Virus record (IMG/VR): IMGVR_UViG_3300032242_002920
Coordinates: 1 to 64,000 of that record
DNA length: 64,000 nucleotides
Direction: 5' to 3' (one strand)
Source: a virus
In this document: positions 13,719-23,033 of the stretch, piece by piece
Numbering within the stretch: position 1 is the first letter of the stretch
How the letters are laid out: every line of letters begins with the position of its first letter
The notes under the pieces: model-generated
Seen by the model: only the letters and a program-made list of their open reading frames with translations
Told to the model about the DNA's origin: nothing
Databases searched by the model: none
Program-made: the position numbers and the translations under genes

Positions 13719-15934
13719 ACTTAGAGGTAGATGGTACTAAGAAGATCATCCTTGTTGAAAACAATCAAGGATTAAATCTAGTTACTCAAAGCAAGCAGGT
13801 CAACCTTGCCCTTTCAGGTGTTACAGAAAAGGGTCCGCAGGGATTAAAAGGCGACCAAGGTGATCGCGGCCTTGTCGGACCATCCGGCATTGCTTACGTT
13901 GCAACTAATATTAGCAATCAAGAGGTTGCTCTTGACCCTGCTCCTATTTATTATTTGCCATACAATCAAAAAATTGTATTTCAAATATCTCAGCCGGGAA
14001 CGGGAGATAATTTTATTGTATTAGGCGACGATTCTCGTCTTACCGATTCTCGAATTCCAAAAGGAGCCGCTGGCGGAGATTTAACGGGAACTTATCCAAA
14101 TCCTACGCTTCAGTCTATTACAAATCAAAGAACCAATTTGGTTATTTATAAAACTTTAATTGATACAAAAGGTAGAATTACATCTTCTGTTCAAGCAACT
14201 GCCAGCGACCTTGGACTTGGTAATGTTGATAATACTAGAGATCTTGATAAACCTATTTCTGATTTAACTCAAACAGAATTAAATAGAAAACTTTATTCTT
14301 CAACGGCAGCAACAACATACACTCGTCTTGACGATAGTAAATTAACTCCACAAGCTCAATCAACCGCCAGTGTTCGCGCAATTGAAGGTACTGGATCAAA
14401 AATTACCGTTGCCGCTAGCGATCACACGCACACTGCTATCAATAATGACATTTCTTTAGGCGGACACAGATTAACTGGGGTTATTACTGATGCCGTCAGC
14501 CAGCCTACAGATGCAGCAAATAAACAATACGTAGATAGCTTTGCCGCTGGTATTAAACCACACGCCGCTGTTAAAGCAACTACAACCGGATCCGAAACTT
14601 ACACTGTTACAGGAACCGCAGTTTCACAAATTACGGGAACAACTATTGATAGTTATAGCCCCGCGATTGGAGAAAGAATCCTTATCAAAAATGCGCCTGC
14701 AAATGGGTCAAGTGGATTGGGATCTTTAACAGAAACTCAATCAAAATTAAATGGCGCTTATGTGATTACTGACAATACAACAAATTTGAACGTTCAAAGG
14801 GCAGATGATATGGGAGGCCCTCCAACTTCAAGCACAAGTTGGAGCCAAGTTGTAGGTGCGTACTTCTTTGTGGAAAATGGTGGCTCTCAAACAAATACGT
14901 CTTGGTCAGCCAATGTACTAAACACCGGATCAGAGGTTATTGGCGCTTCTTTAATTGGGTTTTCTAAATTTTCTAGCACGAATATTCAAGCCGGTAACGG
15001 TATCACTAAATCTGGATCAACCATTTCGGTTAAGCCAAATGCCACTACTGGCGCTAATAATGCAAATACTATTCAAGTTGATGGTAATGGCGTTGCCGTA
15101 AATTTGGATTCTACTAAGGGACTCTACTCAACAACAAGTGGAGCGGGAATTCAATTAGATACCAATTCCGGACTTGCATTTAATGGAACCTCTGGGGCGT
15201 TAAAACTTTCTTCAACAATTAATGGTTCTGGGTTAAATTACTCAAGCGGACAACTTAGTATTGCTGCCAATCAATCTAGTACAATTACTACACTTGGTAA
15301 TGTCACTCTTGGAAATATTACTACCGGATCGGTTAACTCTGGTAGTAGCGCGATTACTGGTGGATCAATTACGGGCAGTAGCCTTTCTCTTGGCAGTGGA
15401 AATATGACTACCACCGGTAACGTTTCGGGCGTTTGGGCAGGAACTGCGGTAGATGTAGCTCACGGAGGAACGGGAGCAAACAATGCGACGGACGCTAGAG
15501 GCAATCTTGGCGTCGGTAATGTTGGTAAACAAGGCTCTCTTACATTTAAAACAACACAAAGTTTTGCCATTCAAGGTAACGTTGTAACTAATTCGAGCCT
15601 GCCAATGCCTTCGTTTTTTGCAGTAAAAGCATTTCCTACTAATTGTGTTACAACGCTAGATCAAGTTATTTATAAAATAGGCGACGGTACAACGGGAGCT
15701 TGGGTACAATTTGCAATTGTTAATGCTGGATCTACTGCATTTACTACATCAACCTCTCCAACGGGAACGCCACCTGCTGCCAATTTAACAGGCACGTCCT
15801 CTCAATCAGTTACAACAAATAATTCAATTGGCGATACTTATAACGAAATTGCCTTGAATGTAATCCAAATTAATGGATCGCCTAAAAATCTTTCAGTAAC
15901 ATTAGTATTTAAACACATCTACTCTCCTTCTTGA
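13715..15934 (+). CDS. Tail fibre protein 2, 739 aa
   Basis: Order of modules: an N-terminal adaptor; six collagen-like triplets (GPQGLKGDQGDRGLVGPSG, residues 40-58); DSRLTDSRIPKGAAGGDLTGTYPNP; then an AANKQYVDSFAAGIKPH block that opens a widespread fibre module (GERILIKNAPANG...NGAYVIT...RADDMGG). Gly/Ser/Thr-rich repeats follow, and a C-terminal tip. The same ANKxYVD module recurs in the fibre at 21562. It is longer than fibre 1 but built on the same N-terminal plan. A role in host recognition is inferred. Confidence 0.75.
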   Translation: MNLEVDGTKKIILVENNQGLNLVTQSKQVNLALSGVTEKGPQGLKGDQGDRGLVGPSGIAYVATNISNQEVALDPAPIYYLPYNQKIVFQISQPGTGDNFIVLGDDSRLTDSRIPKGAAGGDLTGTYPNPTLQSITNQRTNLVIYKTLIDTKGRITSSVQATASDLGLGNVDNTRDLDKPISDLTQTELNRKLYSSTAATTYTRLDDSKLTPQAQSTASVRAIEGTGSKITVAASDHTHTAINNDISLGGHRLTGVITDAVSQPTDAANKQYVDSFAAGIKPHAAVKATTTGSETYTVTGTAVSQITGTTIDSYSPAIGERILIKNAPANGSSGLGSLTETQSKLNGAYVITDNTTNLNVQRADDMGGPPTSSTSWSQVVGAYFFVENGGSQTNTSWSANVLNTGSEVIGASLIGFSKFSSTNIQAGNGITKSGSTISVKPNATTGANNANTIQVDGNGVAVNLDSTKGLYSTTSGAGIQLDTNSGLAFNGTSGALKLSSTINGSGLNYSSGQLSIAANQSSTITTLGNVTLGNITTGSVNSGSSAITGGSITGSSLSLGSGNMTTTGNVSGVWAGTAVDVAHGGTGANNATDARGNLGVGNVGKQGSLTFKTTQSFAIQGNVVTNSSLPMPSFFAVKAFPTNCVTTLDQVIYKIGDGTTGAWVQFAIVNAGSTAFTTSTSPTGTPPAANLTGTSSQSVTTNNSIGDTYNEIALNVIQINGSPKNLSVTLVFKHIYSPS

Positions 15935-15938
15935 TAAT

Positions 15939-18900
15939 ATGATTACTCAACGGCTTAAAGTAGAAAAAGACCAAGCCGGTAATCCCACCGGAAATATTAT
16001 TAAAGACGATGGTTCTTTATTTACTGCATTTGGTCACAATTATGATAACCCTCGTAGTCAAATTATTGAAGATTCTTGGAATAAAGAACTATACGCTGGC
16101 GGCTTTAAAGGCGCTAATCATATTGCTAATGTTAGCAACTATCGTCAAGTAGACGCTGGTATTATTAATTTTGGTGGATTGTTAGTTCAAACTTATGAAG
16201 TTACATTAACAACTGATGGTAATCATAATTTTGCACCAAATGACAAAATTGTTTTAAGTAATGTTAATGGTACATATGAGAAAGCGCAAGCTTTTGATAT
16301 TAACGGATACATTGCAGATGCAAATACGCCCAGAATTACCTCAGTTTCATCTGATAATTTAACTATTAAATACACCATTGGCTGGCCCGTAGGATCGGTA
16401 CCATCTGATATTCCCGCTTTAAATAATGTTACAACATCGGTAACTGGATTAATTGTTGCTCCGTCAACAATAGAATCAGACCTTGCTATTTTAAATTTAA
16501 ATAAAAGTAATATTATTCGCATTTGTCTGCAATTAGACAAATTTATGACAGATAAAAATACTCCAAATCAAGACCAATTAAATAAATTATATGAGTTTTG
16601 TGATCTGGCCGCTAAATATGATATTTATGTTATTATTAATGGCGCTAACACTTGGGTTGCCGCAAACCAACCAGATTGGTTGATAGGAATTACCGAAGAG
16701 GATCGCTGGCTTACGCAGGCCAATTTTTGGAAAGCTATTGCAAGTAAAATCGGGGGTCATCCTGCGGTTGCATGGTATAGTTTAATTAATGAACCAATTG
16801 ATCAATACGATGACGCAGTTATTAGCGCATACTCTTCGGCATCTGGAATAGAAATCCACGTTACACAAACTGACGATGGAACATTTGACTCTTATTCTGT
16901 ATTTGCGGGTCGAGTCGGAAAACCCGGTTATGCTTTAATGTCTAACGGATCGGGAATTGAATTAATTCAATATCAAGATCTTCAAGTTGCTAGTGATCCA
17001 CTCAATACAGATGTGGACACTGTATTTGTAGCAAATTTGATTGGTATTACTAGGTCTGCGTATGGATCCAATCCGACAATCAATGATGCCAATGTTGTTG
17101 GTTCTTATATATCGTTAATCGATAAAAAACCAGATGTTACAAATCTTCAAATTACAAACATTGATGCAGTTCAAAGTACTGCATTAATTGATTTAGCTCC
17201 AAGTAATTCGTTTCAACCATTTCAAATACAAACAAATCAATATCAAAATAAATTTGGATTTGTTGGTAGTGATTATGCTGCTGCAACAAAAGCGGCATCA
17301 AGTGTTAATTGGGGAGGAGACGATCTACTGGGAGCAAATATTCCCGTTGGAGCAAGTAACAAGACGAATCGTTATTCAACGCAATTATCACTTGCAGTTG
17401 GACTAACGGAAGTTAATCATGCTATTTCAGGATCAGTTTTATCCTCAAATATCAATGTTTTTGGAGTACCGTTTGGTTATGGCCAAGTTTTAAATGCGCG
17501 AGGACAGGGCGCGTCAAGTGATTATGCAAATGGTAATACTTTTAAAATTAATTCAGTAAATTTTGGAACAAATGACTTTTTATCTTATGGAACTCCCTAT
17601 GGATACAACACCCAATTTTTCATTAATTCATTGCGCACCATTTTAAGTAGGTTGAGATCAAACGCAGTTAATGAATTTACTGGACTTTCTGGATTTTCAA
17701 CAGTATCTTTAAATAGCGCCTCCGGCGGAGATTATCAGCAGTATTCCGGAGGTGGAACAAAAACTGTCACATTTTCAACAGGATCGGGATTTATAGGCGG
17801 AACGATTGCTATTGGATTTATGGTAGAAAACAATGCCAATGTTCAAGCTAAGATTGCCGTAAATAGTAAGTCATATAATCAAAGTTTAATATCCGGAATT
17901 GACACTCGGCCCGGAATCACGGCACCAGTTGTAAAAAGAATTCCAAACCTACCCGCTGGTGCCAACAACATTACAATTACCTTTACCGTTACATCTGGTA
18001 ACGCATGTTTAGATTATTGGCAAATTGAATCAAGTAATCCGGCACCGATTATTGTTCATAATATAGCTGAATTGCAAGTTGCACCAATCACAATTTCAAG
18101 TGCGCCAACTGCTAGTGGTTATACGTACACATATACAACAAGTACAAATCATAACTTGTTTATTGGAGAATCGGTAAATATTAGCGGTATTGCGGCAGGA
18201 ACAAATTATAACAGTTTTAACGGAACGTTCACTGTTGTAGACACTCCATCTTTAAATCAATTTACGGTAACGGGGTCAACATTAAATCCTACTGCCACTG
18301 CAATTAGCAGCGCTCAAGTAATTGCCAATTATCAGGTTTCTGCAATACGTAATTGGAATCAAGAAATTGCCAATTTGGTTTCAACGGAATTTTTTGATGG
18401 AACCGTTTTTTATTTTGATGTTAACGACAGTTCTGTGTTAAATACCGGTTCGTATGTTAACTCGCCAATTACCTCGCCCAATCCTAATATTTCTTCTGAC
18501 TATTTAAATCCCAACGACACTGGTCATGCAAAAATTTCCGCAGGATGTAAAAACCTTCTTAATATTAATGGTTTTGGTGCAGTTAATGGCGTATCTGTTA
18601 CTGGCACTTCTTATACTTACACGACGGTAATTGAGCATGGATTAAATGTTGGAGACTTAGTTGTTATTAAAAATGCCACCCCATCAACTTGTAATGGAGC
18701 GTTTACTGTAAATGCAATAACTACTAAAACTTTTACAGTTAGCGGAATTGCCAATCCAGTTGGCTTATCTGCCGCAGGTGCAAGTTATGCCCAGTGCCTC
18801 GTTCAACCCAATACAACATATTTCATTTCAACTACAAATTCATCAAATATTCCTTCATCAAGTAGGGTGGGATTTACAACTGCGTCTATTGCCGGAGAAA

Positions 18901-21242
18901 CAAATTTCTTTGGTCAATCTAAAGTTGATTCTAATTTAAGATATCAAATTATTTTATCTAATACCAATCAAGTTAAAACGACGTTTTCTTCAGAAAATTG
19001 TTTAATTGTTGACAATACACAGTGGTTAAGAAGTCCATACAATGGAACTGACCGTCATTATTCTCCATATTTGACACTAACTCCAAAATCGCGTAATAAA
19101 TTTACTATTGCAAGACAGTGGATAAATCAGATTAAATCTGCAATTCATAATAACGATGTTAACACTCCTGTAACTTTTGGCACCATTTACGTAGATGCAA
19201 ACGGAGGTGCGGGTGCAGGATTTAGCGTAGATAACACTCGCGATTTGATTGACATTTTAAGTCCACATCAATACGTTGGAGGAATTTTTGGCAATCAAAC
19301 TATTGATGATAATGTATCTACGCTAGCGGCGTGTTACAACAATTATGATAAGCCGGTTTTCTTAGAAGAAGGCGCGATACCTCAAGGCGGAACTTATATA
19401 AATGCATTTGTGACATCTCCAAGAACGGTTGCCAATTATATTTTAAGAAGTAAAAAATATCTTGCTGGTGCTTTAAATAACTATCAGGCTAAAGGCGTTT
19501 GGGTTACCGATCCATTTAATTCAAATTATCAAGTCACCTTTGATTTATTAAAACCGTTTATGAATGATGCCTTATCAAATGATTTTGGAACAGATCCCTC
19601 CGATGGTTCCACTTTTGGTCAATCTACACCTTTCTTATCTTTAAGTTCGACTAATATTCCAAAGCGAAAAGGTCGTAGGTACCTTGTTCCATCAATTGAT
19701 AAAAATAGAATTCAATCATCGGCAAAAGCAATTTCTGGTTCATCCGATTGCTTACCTAGGGGAACTTATAAGTATATTGTAACCGCAGTTGTTAGCGGAA
19801 AGGAATTACCGGCATATCCGTCTGCTCAATGTTCGGTTAACATTTCTTCTGATAATAAATATTATGCGGAAATTGATTGGTCCCTGCCACTAGACGAATA
19901 CTCCATCGCTCAAATTGATTCATATAGAATTTATCGATATTCAGATTCTAATAACCAGTATTTGTTAGTAGGCATATCTCCTGCATATCTTGATAACACT
20001 TATATCGACAATTACTACAGCAATAGCTCTAGTGGATACTATCACGGGTTTCTTTTTTCAGATTTGGCCAAAACTATGACAACCAATACTACAAGAATTT
20101 ATATTAAGGATAATCAAAATTCTTTCTTTTTAGATTCAGGTGGATGTCGGATTGGTACACAAGATCTTGCTTATAACGCAAAGACTTACGAAAGCTCTTC
20201 AAATACATGGTATTTGACAATTTCAAATCACACCGGTTCTGACAATTCTCACTCTCTTGGAACAAACGTTTATCCGACATTTTCTCAATTTACAGACAAT
20301 AAGGGTTTGATAGATTTTTCACCCAACGCTTATACATATTCCGGATTTGTACCGATTCCAATTGATCCGTTGGCTCCTTCAAATTTTTATGGCGTTGACA
20401 TTGATGCTTCCTATATTGCTCAAACGCATTTAACTAAATCAATTTCTACAACGTCGCCCACATTTTCTCAAATGAGTTCTATATATTATAACGGAACAAA
20501 ACCCTTGGGATCAAAAATTATTTTAAATTTAAATAGCATCAATGTTAGCGCAAATCAAACGATTAATACATTAAAAACTGTAACAAATCTTAAAGTTACT
20601 AAATCTTCGTCTTCATCTGGTGGCAATACTGATCCGACTGGCACGGAAATTATGCAAGTAAAATTGTTTAGATCTCAAGATGTTATTAATAATCAAGATC
20701 AAAGCGGAGCAAGGATTTTAGTTAATAACAATTCTACTCCAACTGCGAATCAATGGTTTAATTCAGGACAACATACATGGTCGATTCCAATTGCAACTGG
20801 CACTTCGAGCTTTCCTATTAATTGGGGAACAAGCGGCTATGATTCAAACGGACAATTATTTATAAATTTCCTTGATGTTTATGATCTTTCGTCTGAGCCG
20901 CAACAGGGTCAATATGTTTCTGGGCCGGGTATAGCTCTTGGATCAACGATATTTTTTAGCGCTTATGTTAACACTCAAGATAATGGTCTTTATCATTATC
21001 AAATTCTTTTATCAAATTCAACCACTTCTGATCAAAGTGCGGCAAATGTAACGCTTACATTTACTGACGGTGACCCCAGAGCAGCATTGGACGGACTTGA
21101 ATTGCATTTTCTTCCAGATGATGGAACGAATTACAGTCCGGGAAATGATCCAAATAATTTAAGCCTTTATACTTCATATGTAGAAGTTAAATTAACAGAG
21201 ACATTATCAAGAGTTGGGACTCCCGTCGCGACAATTGTATAG
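15939..21242 (+). CDS. Giant fibre/enzyme: GH5-like domain split by an SGNH-like hydrolase, 1767 aa
   Basis: Residues 25-290 look like the first half of a GH5 (cellulase-like) barrel, ending at AVAWYSLINEPIDQ with the acid/base-type NEP (N284-E285-P286). Residues 440-870 resemble an SGNH/GDSL esterase: FVGSDYA (S444), NFGTND (N545, D546) and NPNDTGH (D860, H863). Two beta-modules lie inside or beside it (715-800 and 885-940). The barrel then appears to resume at about 1053: FTIARQWINQIKSAI, PVTFGT, SPHQYVG (H1110, Y1112) and KPVFLEEGA with the nucleophile-like E1143. An Fn3-like module follows (about 1270-1365), then fibre-like sequence. It probably degrades surface glycans and removes acyl groups at the tail tip. 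Confidence 0.7.
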   Translation: MITQRLKVEKDQAGNPTGNIIKDDGSLFTAFGHNYDNPRSQIIEDSWNKELYAGGFKGANHIANVSNYRQVDAGIINFGGLLVQTYEVTLTTDGNHNFAPNDKIVLSNVNGTYEKAQAFDINGYIADANTPRITSVSSDNLTIKYTIGWPVGSVPSDIPALNNVTTSVTGLIVAPSTIESDLAILNLNKSNIIRICLQLDKFMTDKNTPNQDQLNKLYEFCDLAAKYDIYVIINGANTWVAANQPDWLIGITEEDRWLTQANFWKAIASKIGGHPAVAWYSLINEPIDQYDDAVISAYSSASGIEIHVTQTDDGTFDSYSVFAGRVGKPGYALMSNGSGIELIQYQDLQVASDPLNTDVDTVFVANLIGITRSAYGSNPTINDANVVGSYISLIDKKPDVTNLQITNIDAVQSTALIDLAPSNSFQPFQIQTNQYQNKFGFVGSDYAAATKAASSVNWGGDDLLGANIPVGASNKTNRYSTQLSLAVGLTEVNHAISGSVLSSNINVFGVPFGYGQVLNARGQGASSDYANGNTFKINSVNFGTNDFLSYGTPYGYNTQFFINSLRTILSRLRSNAVNEFTGLSGFSTVSLNSASGGDYQQYSGGGTKTVTFSTGSGFIGGTIAIGFMVENNANVQAKIAVNSKSYNQSLISGIDTRPGITAPVVKRIPNLPAGANNITITFTVTSGNACLDYWQIESSNPAPIIVHNIAELQVAPITISSAPTASGYTYTYTTSTNHNLFIGESVNISGIAAGTNYNSFNGTFTVVDTPSLNQFTVTGSTLNPTATAISSAQVIANYQVSAIRNWNQEIANLVSTEFFDGTVFYFDVNDSSVLNTGSYVNSPITSPNPNISSDYLNPNDTGHAKISAGCKNLLNINGFGAVNGVSVTGTSYTYTTVIEHGLNVGDLVVIKNATPSTCNGAFTVNAITTKTFTVSGIANPVGLSAAGASYAQCLVQPNTTYFISTTNSSNIPSSSRVGFTTASIAGETNFFGQSKVDSNLRYQIILSNTNQVKTTFSSENCLIVDNTQWLRSPYNGTDRHYSPYLTLTPKSRNKFTIARQWINQIKSAIHNNDVNTPVTFGTIYVDANGGAGAGFSVDNTRDLIDILSPHQYVGGIFGNQTIDDNVSTLAACYNNYDKPVFLEEGAIPQGGTYINAFVTSPRTVANYILRSKKYLAGALNNYQAKGVWVTDPFNSNYQVTFDLLKPFMNDALSNDFGTDPSDGSTFGQSTPFLSLSSTNIPKRKGRRYLVPSIDKNRIQSSAKAISGSSDCLPRGTYKYIVTAVVSGKELPAYPSAQCSVNISSDNKYYAEIDWSLPLDEYSIAQIDSYRIYRYSDSNNQYLLVGISPAYLDNTYIDNYYSNSSSGYYHGFLFSDLAKTMTTNTTRIYIKDNQNSFFLDSGGCRIGTQDLAYNAKTYESSSNTWYLTISNHTGSDNSHSLGTNVYPTFSQFTDNKGLIDFSPNAYTYSGFVPIPIDPLAPSNFYGVDIDASYIAQTHLTKSISTTSPTFSQMSSIYYNGTKPLGSKIILNLNSINVSANQTINTLKTVTNLKVTKSSSSSGGNTDPTGTEIMQVKLFRSQDVINNQDQSGARILVNNNSTPTANQWFNSGQHTWSIPIATGTSSFPINWGTSGYDSNGQLFINFLDVYDLSSEPQQGQYVSGPGIALGSTIFFSAYVNTQDNGLYHYQILLSNSTTSDQSAANVTLTFTDGDPRAALDGLELHFLPDDGTNYSPGNDPNNLSLYTSYVEVKLTETLSRVGTPVATIV

Positions 21243-21252
21243 ACTGCCAAAC

Positions 21253-21265
21253 TATAATATATGAA
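21253..21265 (+). promoter_or_regulatory. TATAAT box abutting a leaderless start
   Basis: TATAAT (21253-21258) precedes ATG 21266 by 7 bases. The 12 bases before the ATG, ATAATATATGAA, belong to the shared start-proximal motif. No Shine-Dalgarno or -35 sequence is visible. Confidence 0.55.
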
Positions 21266-21562
21266 ATGCCAAACAAGATTAAATTAGAAAATCCAAATTA
21301 CGCAGTTAACCTAACTTTGACCAATGGTTTAAACTCTGCCGGTATTGGCAAATCAGATGAAAACTACGTTCATACGCAAACTCAAGTAAATCAAAGTTCA
21401 ACTTGGAATGTCAACCATAATCTTGGCAAATACTGCTCCGTAACAGTTGTAGACAATAATAACGACGTAATTATTGGCGAAATTCACTACGTTGACACAA
21501 ACAACGTGATTTTAACATTTAATTCAACAACTCCCGTTTGGGGATGGGCTTACTGTAACTAA
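21266..21562 (+). CDS. Small virion protein, fibre tip-like, 98 aa
   Basis: The last 65 residues, opening with VHTQTQVNQSSTWNVNHNLG and ending ILTFNSTTPVWGWAYCN, match a small domain commonly found at the C-terminus of phage fibres (a short helix, then the HNLG turn, then beta strands). Here it stands as its own gene. The stop overlaps the next start (TAATG), so it is made with the next fibre and may cap or be a partner for it. Confidence 0.6.
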   Translation: MPNKIKLENPNYAVNLTLTNGLNSAGIGKSDENYVHTQTQVNQSSTWNVNHNLGKYCSVTVVDNNNDVIIGEIHYVDTNNVILTFNSTTPVWGWAYCN

Positions 21563-23019
21563 TGGCAATTAAATTTTATACAAATATCAATTTAAATCGT
21601 AGTCAATTACAAAATGTGGCTATTGAAAATGCTAGCACCGATCCCGGAACGACCACTCTGGGTCACTTTTATTTTAATACAACTAATAATCGCATTGCTA
21701 TTAATAAAGGAACTAGCGTAAGTCCTAGCTGGGTTCAAATTCCTTACGCTGGCAGCATTGTCAATACAGATTTTGCTTCACAGGCTACTGCAAATAGAGT
21801 TCTTGCTTCTCCAACGAGTGGTAGTGGAACGCCAACATTCCGACAAATTGTAGTTGGCGATATTGATACAACTTCTGTAAGACTTGATACCGTTGGTTCG
21901 GCAACTGGAACAATTTCCGCTGGTACGAGCGGCGTACCTCAAAAAATTCAATACGTTGCCACCCCTACTGCCGATAATGATGCGGCCAATAAAAGTTATG
22001 TTGATGCTGCCGTTGCTAATCTTAATGTTCACGCCCCCGTTGTAGCAGCTACCACGGCAGACCTCGGAAATAGCTATACCGCGCCAAACGGAAACGGCAT
22101 TGGAGCTTATCTTACTGTTACGGCAACTAGTTCAACTTTGACAATTGATGGCAAGTTACTTACGGCGGGAACCAACTATACCGGCGACAGAATTCTTGTT
22201 AAAAATCAAACAACTCAAACCCAAAATGGCGTTTATTACCTTGATAGTTTTCCAACTTCATCTACCGCCAAACTTATTCGTGACACGGATTATGATGGAA
22301 GCGTTACTGGTGAAGTTGCAAACGGTGATTACATTTTCGTTCTTTACGGTGGTCAAAAATCAACTGCTTGGATTCAATCCGGCACCAACCCTCTTACTGT
22401 TGGCACAAGCAATCTTACATTTACTCAGTTTACACAACTTGCTTCATATACAGGAAGCAATGGCGTTAAACTTGTAAACGGTACTGATTTTCAAATTGAT
22501 AATACGACCGTTCCTGTCGCATCAAGCACTGGTAGCGGTAAATTTGTTCTTGATACTTCGCCAACTCTTACTACTCCAACAATTGGTGTTGCAACTGCAA
22601 CATCGGTAAATAAAGTTACAATTACCGCACCATCTTCATCTGCAACTTTAACACTTTTCAATGGATCGACCCTTGCAACAGGCAATGCCAACTCGGTTAC
22701 ATTTTCAGGAGTATCTGGCGGTTCTAATGTCAATGTTCCTTCATCAGGTACACTTGCAACCACTCCAACTGGAACTAATCAAAGTCTTCCAACTAAGTAT
22801 GTAACAACCTTTAATGCCACGTCTGGAAACGTATCAAAGGTTATCCCTCAAGCAACTCACGGACTTTCATCTAATAGAAATCTTATTGTTCAAGTTTCTG
22901 ATTCCTCTGGCAATGTCGTGTATACTGATATTGTTATTAGTGCGGCAGGTCAAGTTACTATTACATTTGCAGATGTTGCAGCAAGTTACGATACATACGA
23001 TATTACCATCATTGGTTAA
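21562..23019 (+). CDS. Tail fibre protein 3, 485 aa
   Basis: The N-terminus has INLNRSQLQNVAIENAS and GHFYFNTTNNRIAI, typical of the start of many fibres. An AANKSYVDAAVANLNVHAP block leads into the fibre module (GDRILVKNQTTQTQNGVYYL, RDTDYDG, GDYIFVLYGG). A tip with THGLSSNRNLIVQVSDSSGNVV and QVTITFADVAASYDTYDITIIG follows. The module is shared with fibre 2. It lies between the 98-aa tip-like gene and fibre 4. Confidence 0.75.
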   Translation: MAIKFYTNINLNRSQLQNVAIENASTDPGTTTLGHFYFNTTNNRIAINKGTSVSPSWVQIPYAGSIVNTDFASQATANRVLASPTSGSGTPTFRQIVVGDIDTTSVRLDTVGSATGTISAGTSGVPQKIQYVATPTADNDAANKSYVDAAVANLNVHAPVVAATTADLGNSYTAPNGNGIGAYLTVTATSSTLTIDGKLLTAGTNYTGDRILVKNQTTQTQNGVYYLDSFPTSSTAKLIRDTDYDGSVTGEVANGDYIFVLYGGQKSTAWIQSGTNPLTVGTSNLTFTQFTQLASYTGSNGVKLVNGTDFQIDNTTVPVASSTGSGKFVLDTSPTLTTPTIGVATATSVNKVTITAPSSSATLTLFNGSTLATGNANSVTFSGVSGGSNVNVPSSGTLATTPTGTNQSLPTKYVTTFNATSGNVSKVIPQATHGLSSNRNLIVQVSDSSGNVVYTDIVISAAGQVTITFADVAASYDTYDITIIG

Positions 23020-23033
23020 AGTAAAGGGGCAGA

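Noticed and set aside
16223-16540. Minus frame inside the giant enzyme gene
   Set aside because: No ribosome-binding site, opposite to a long recognisable coding region.
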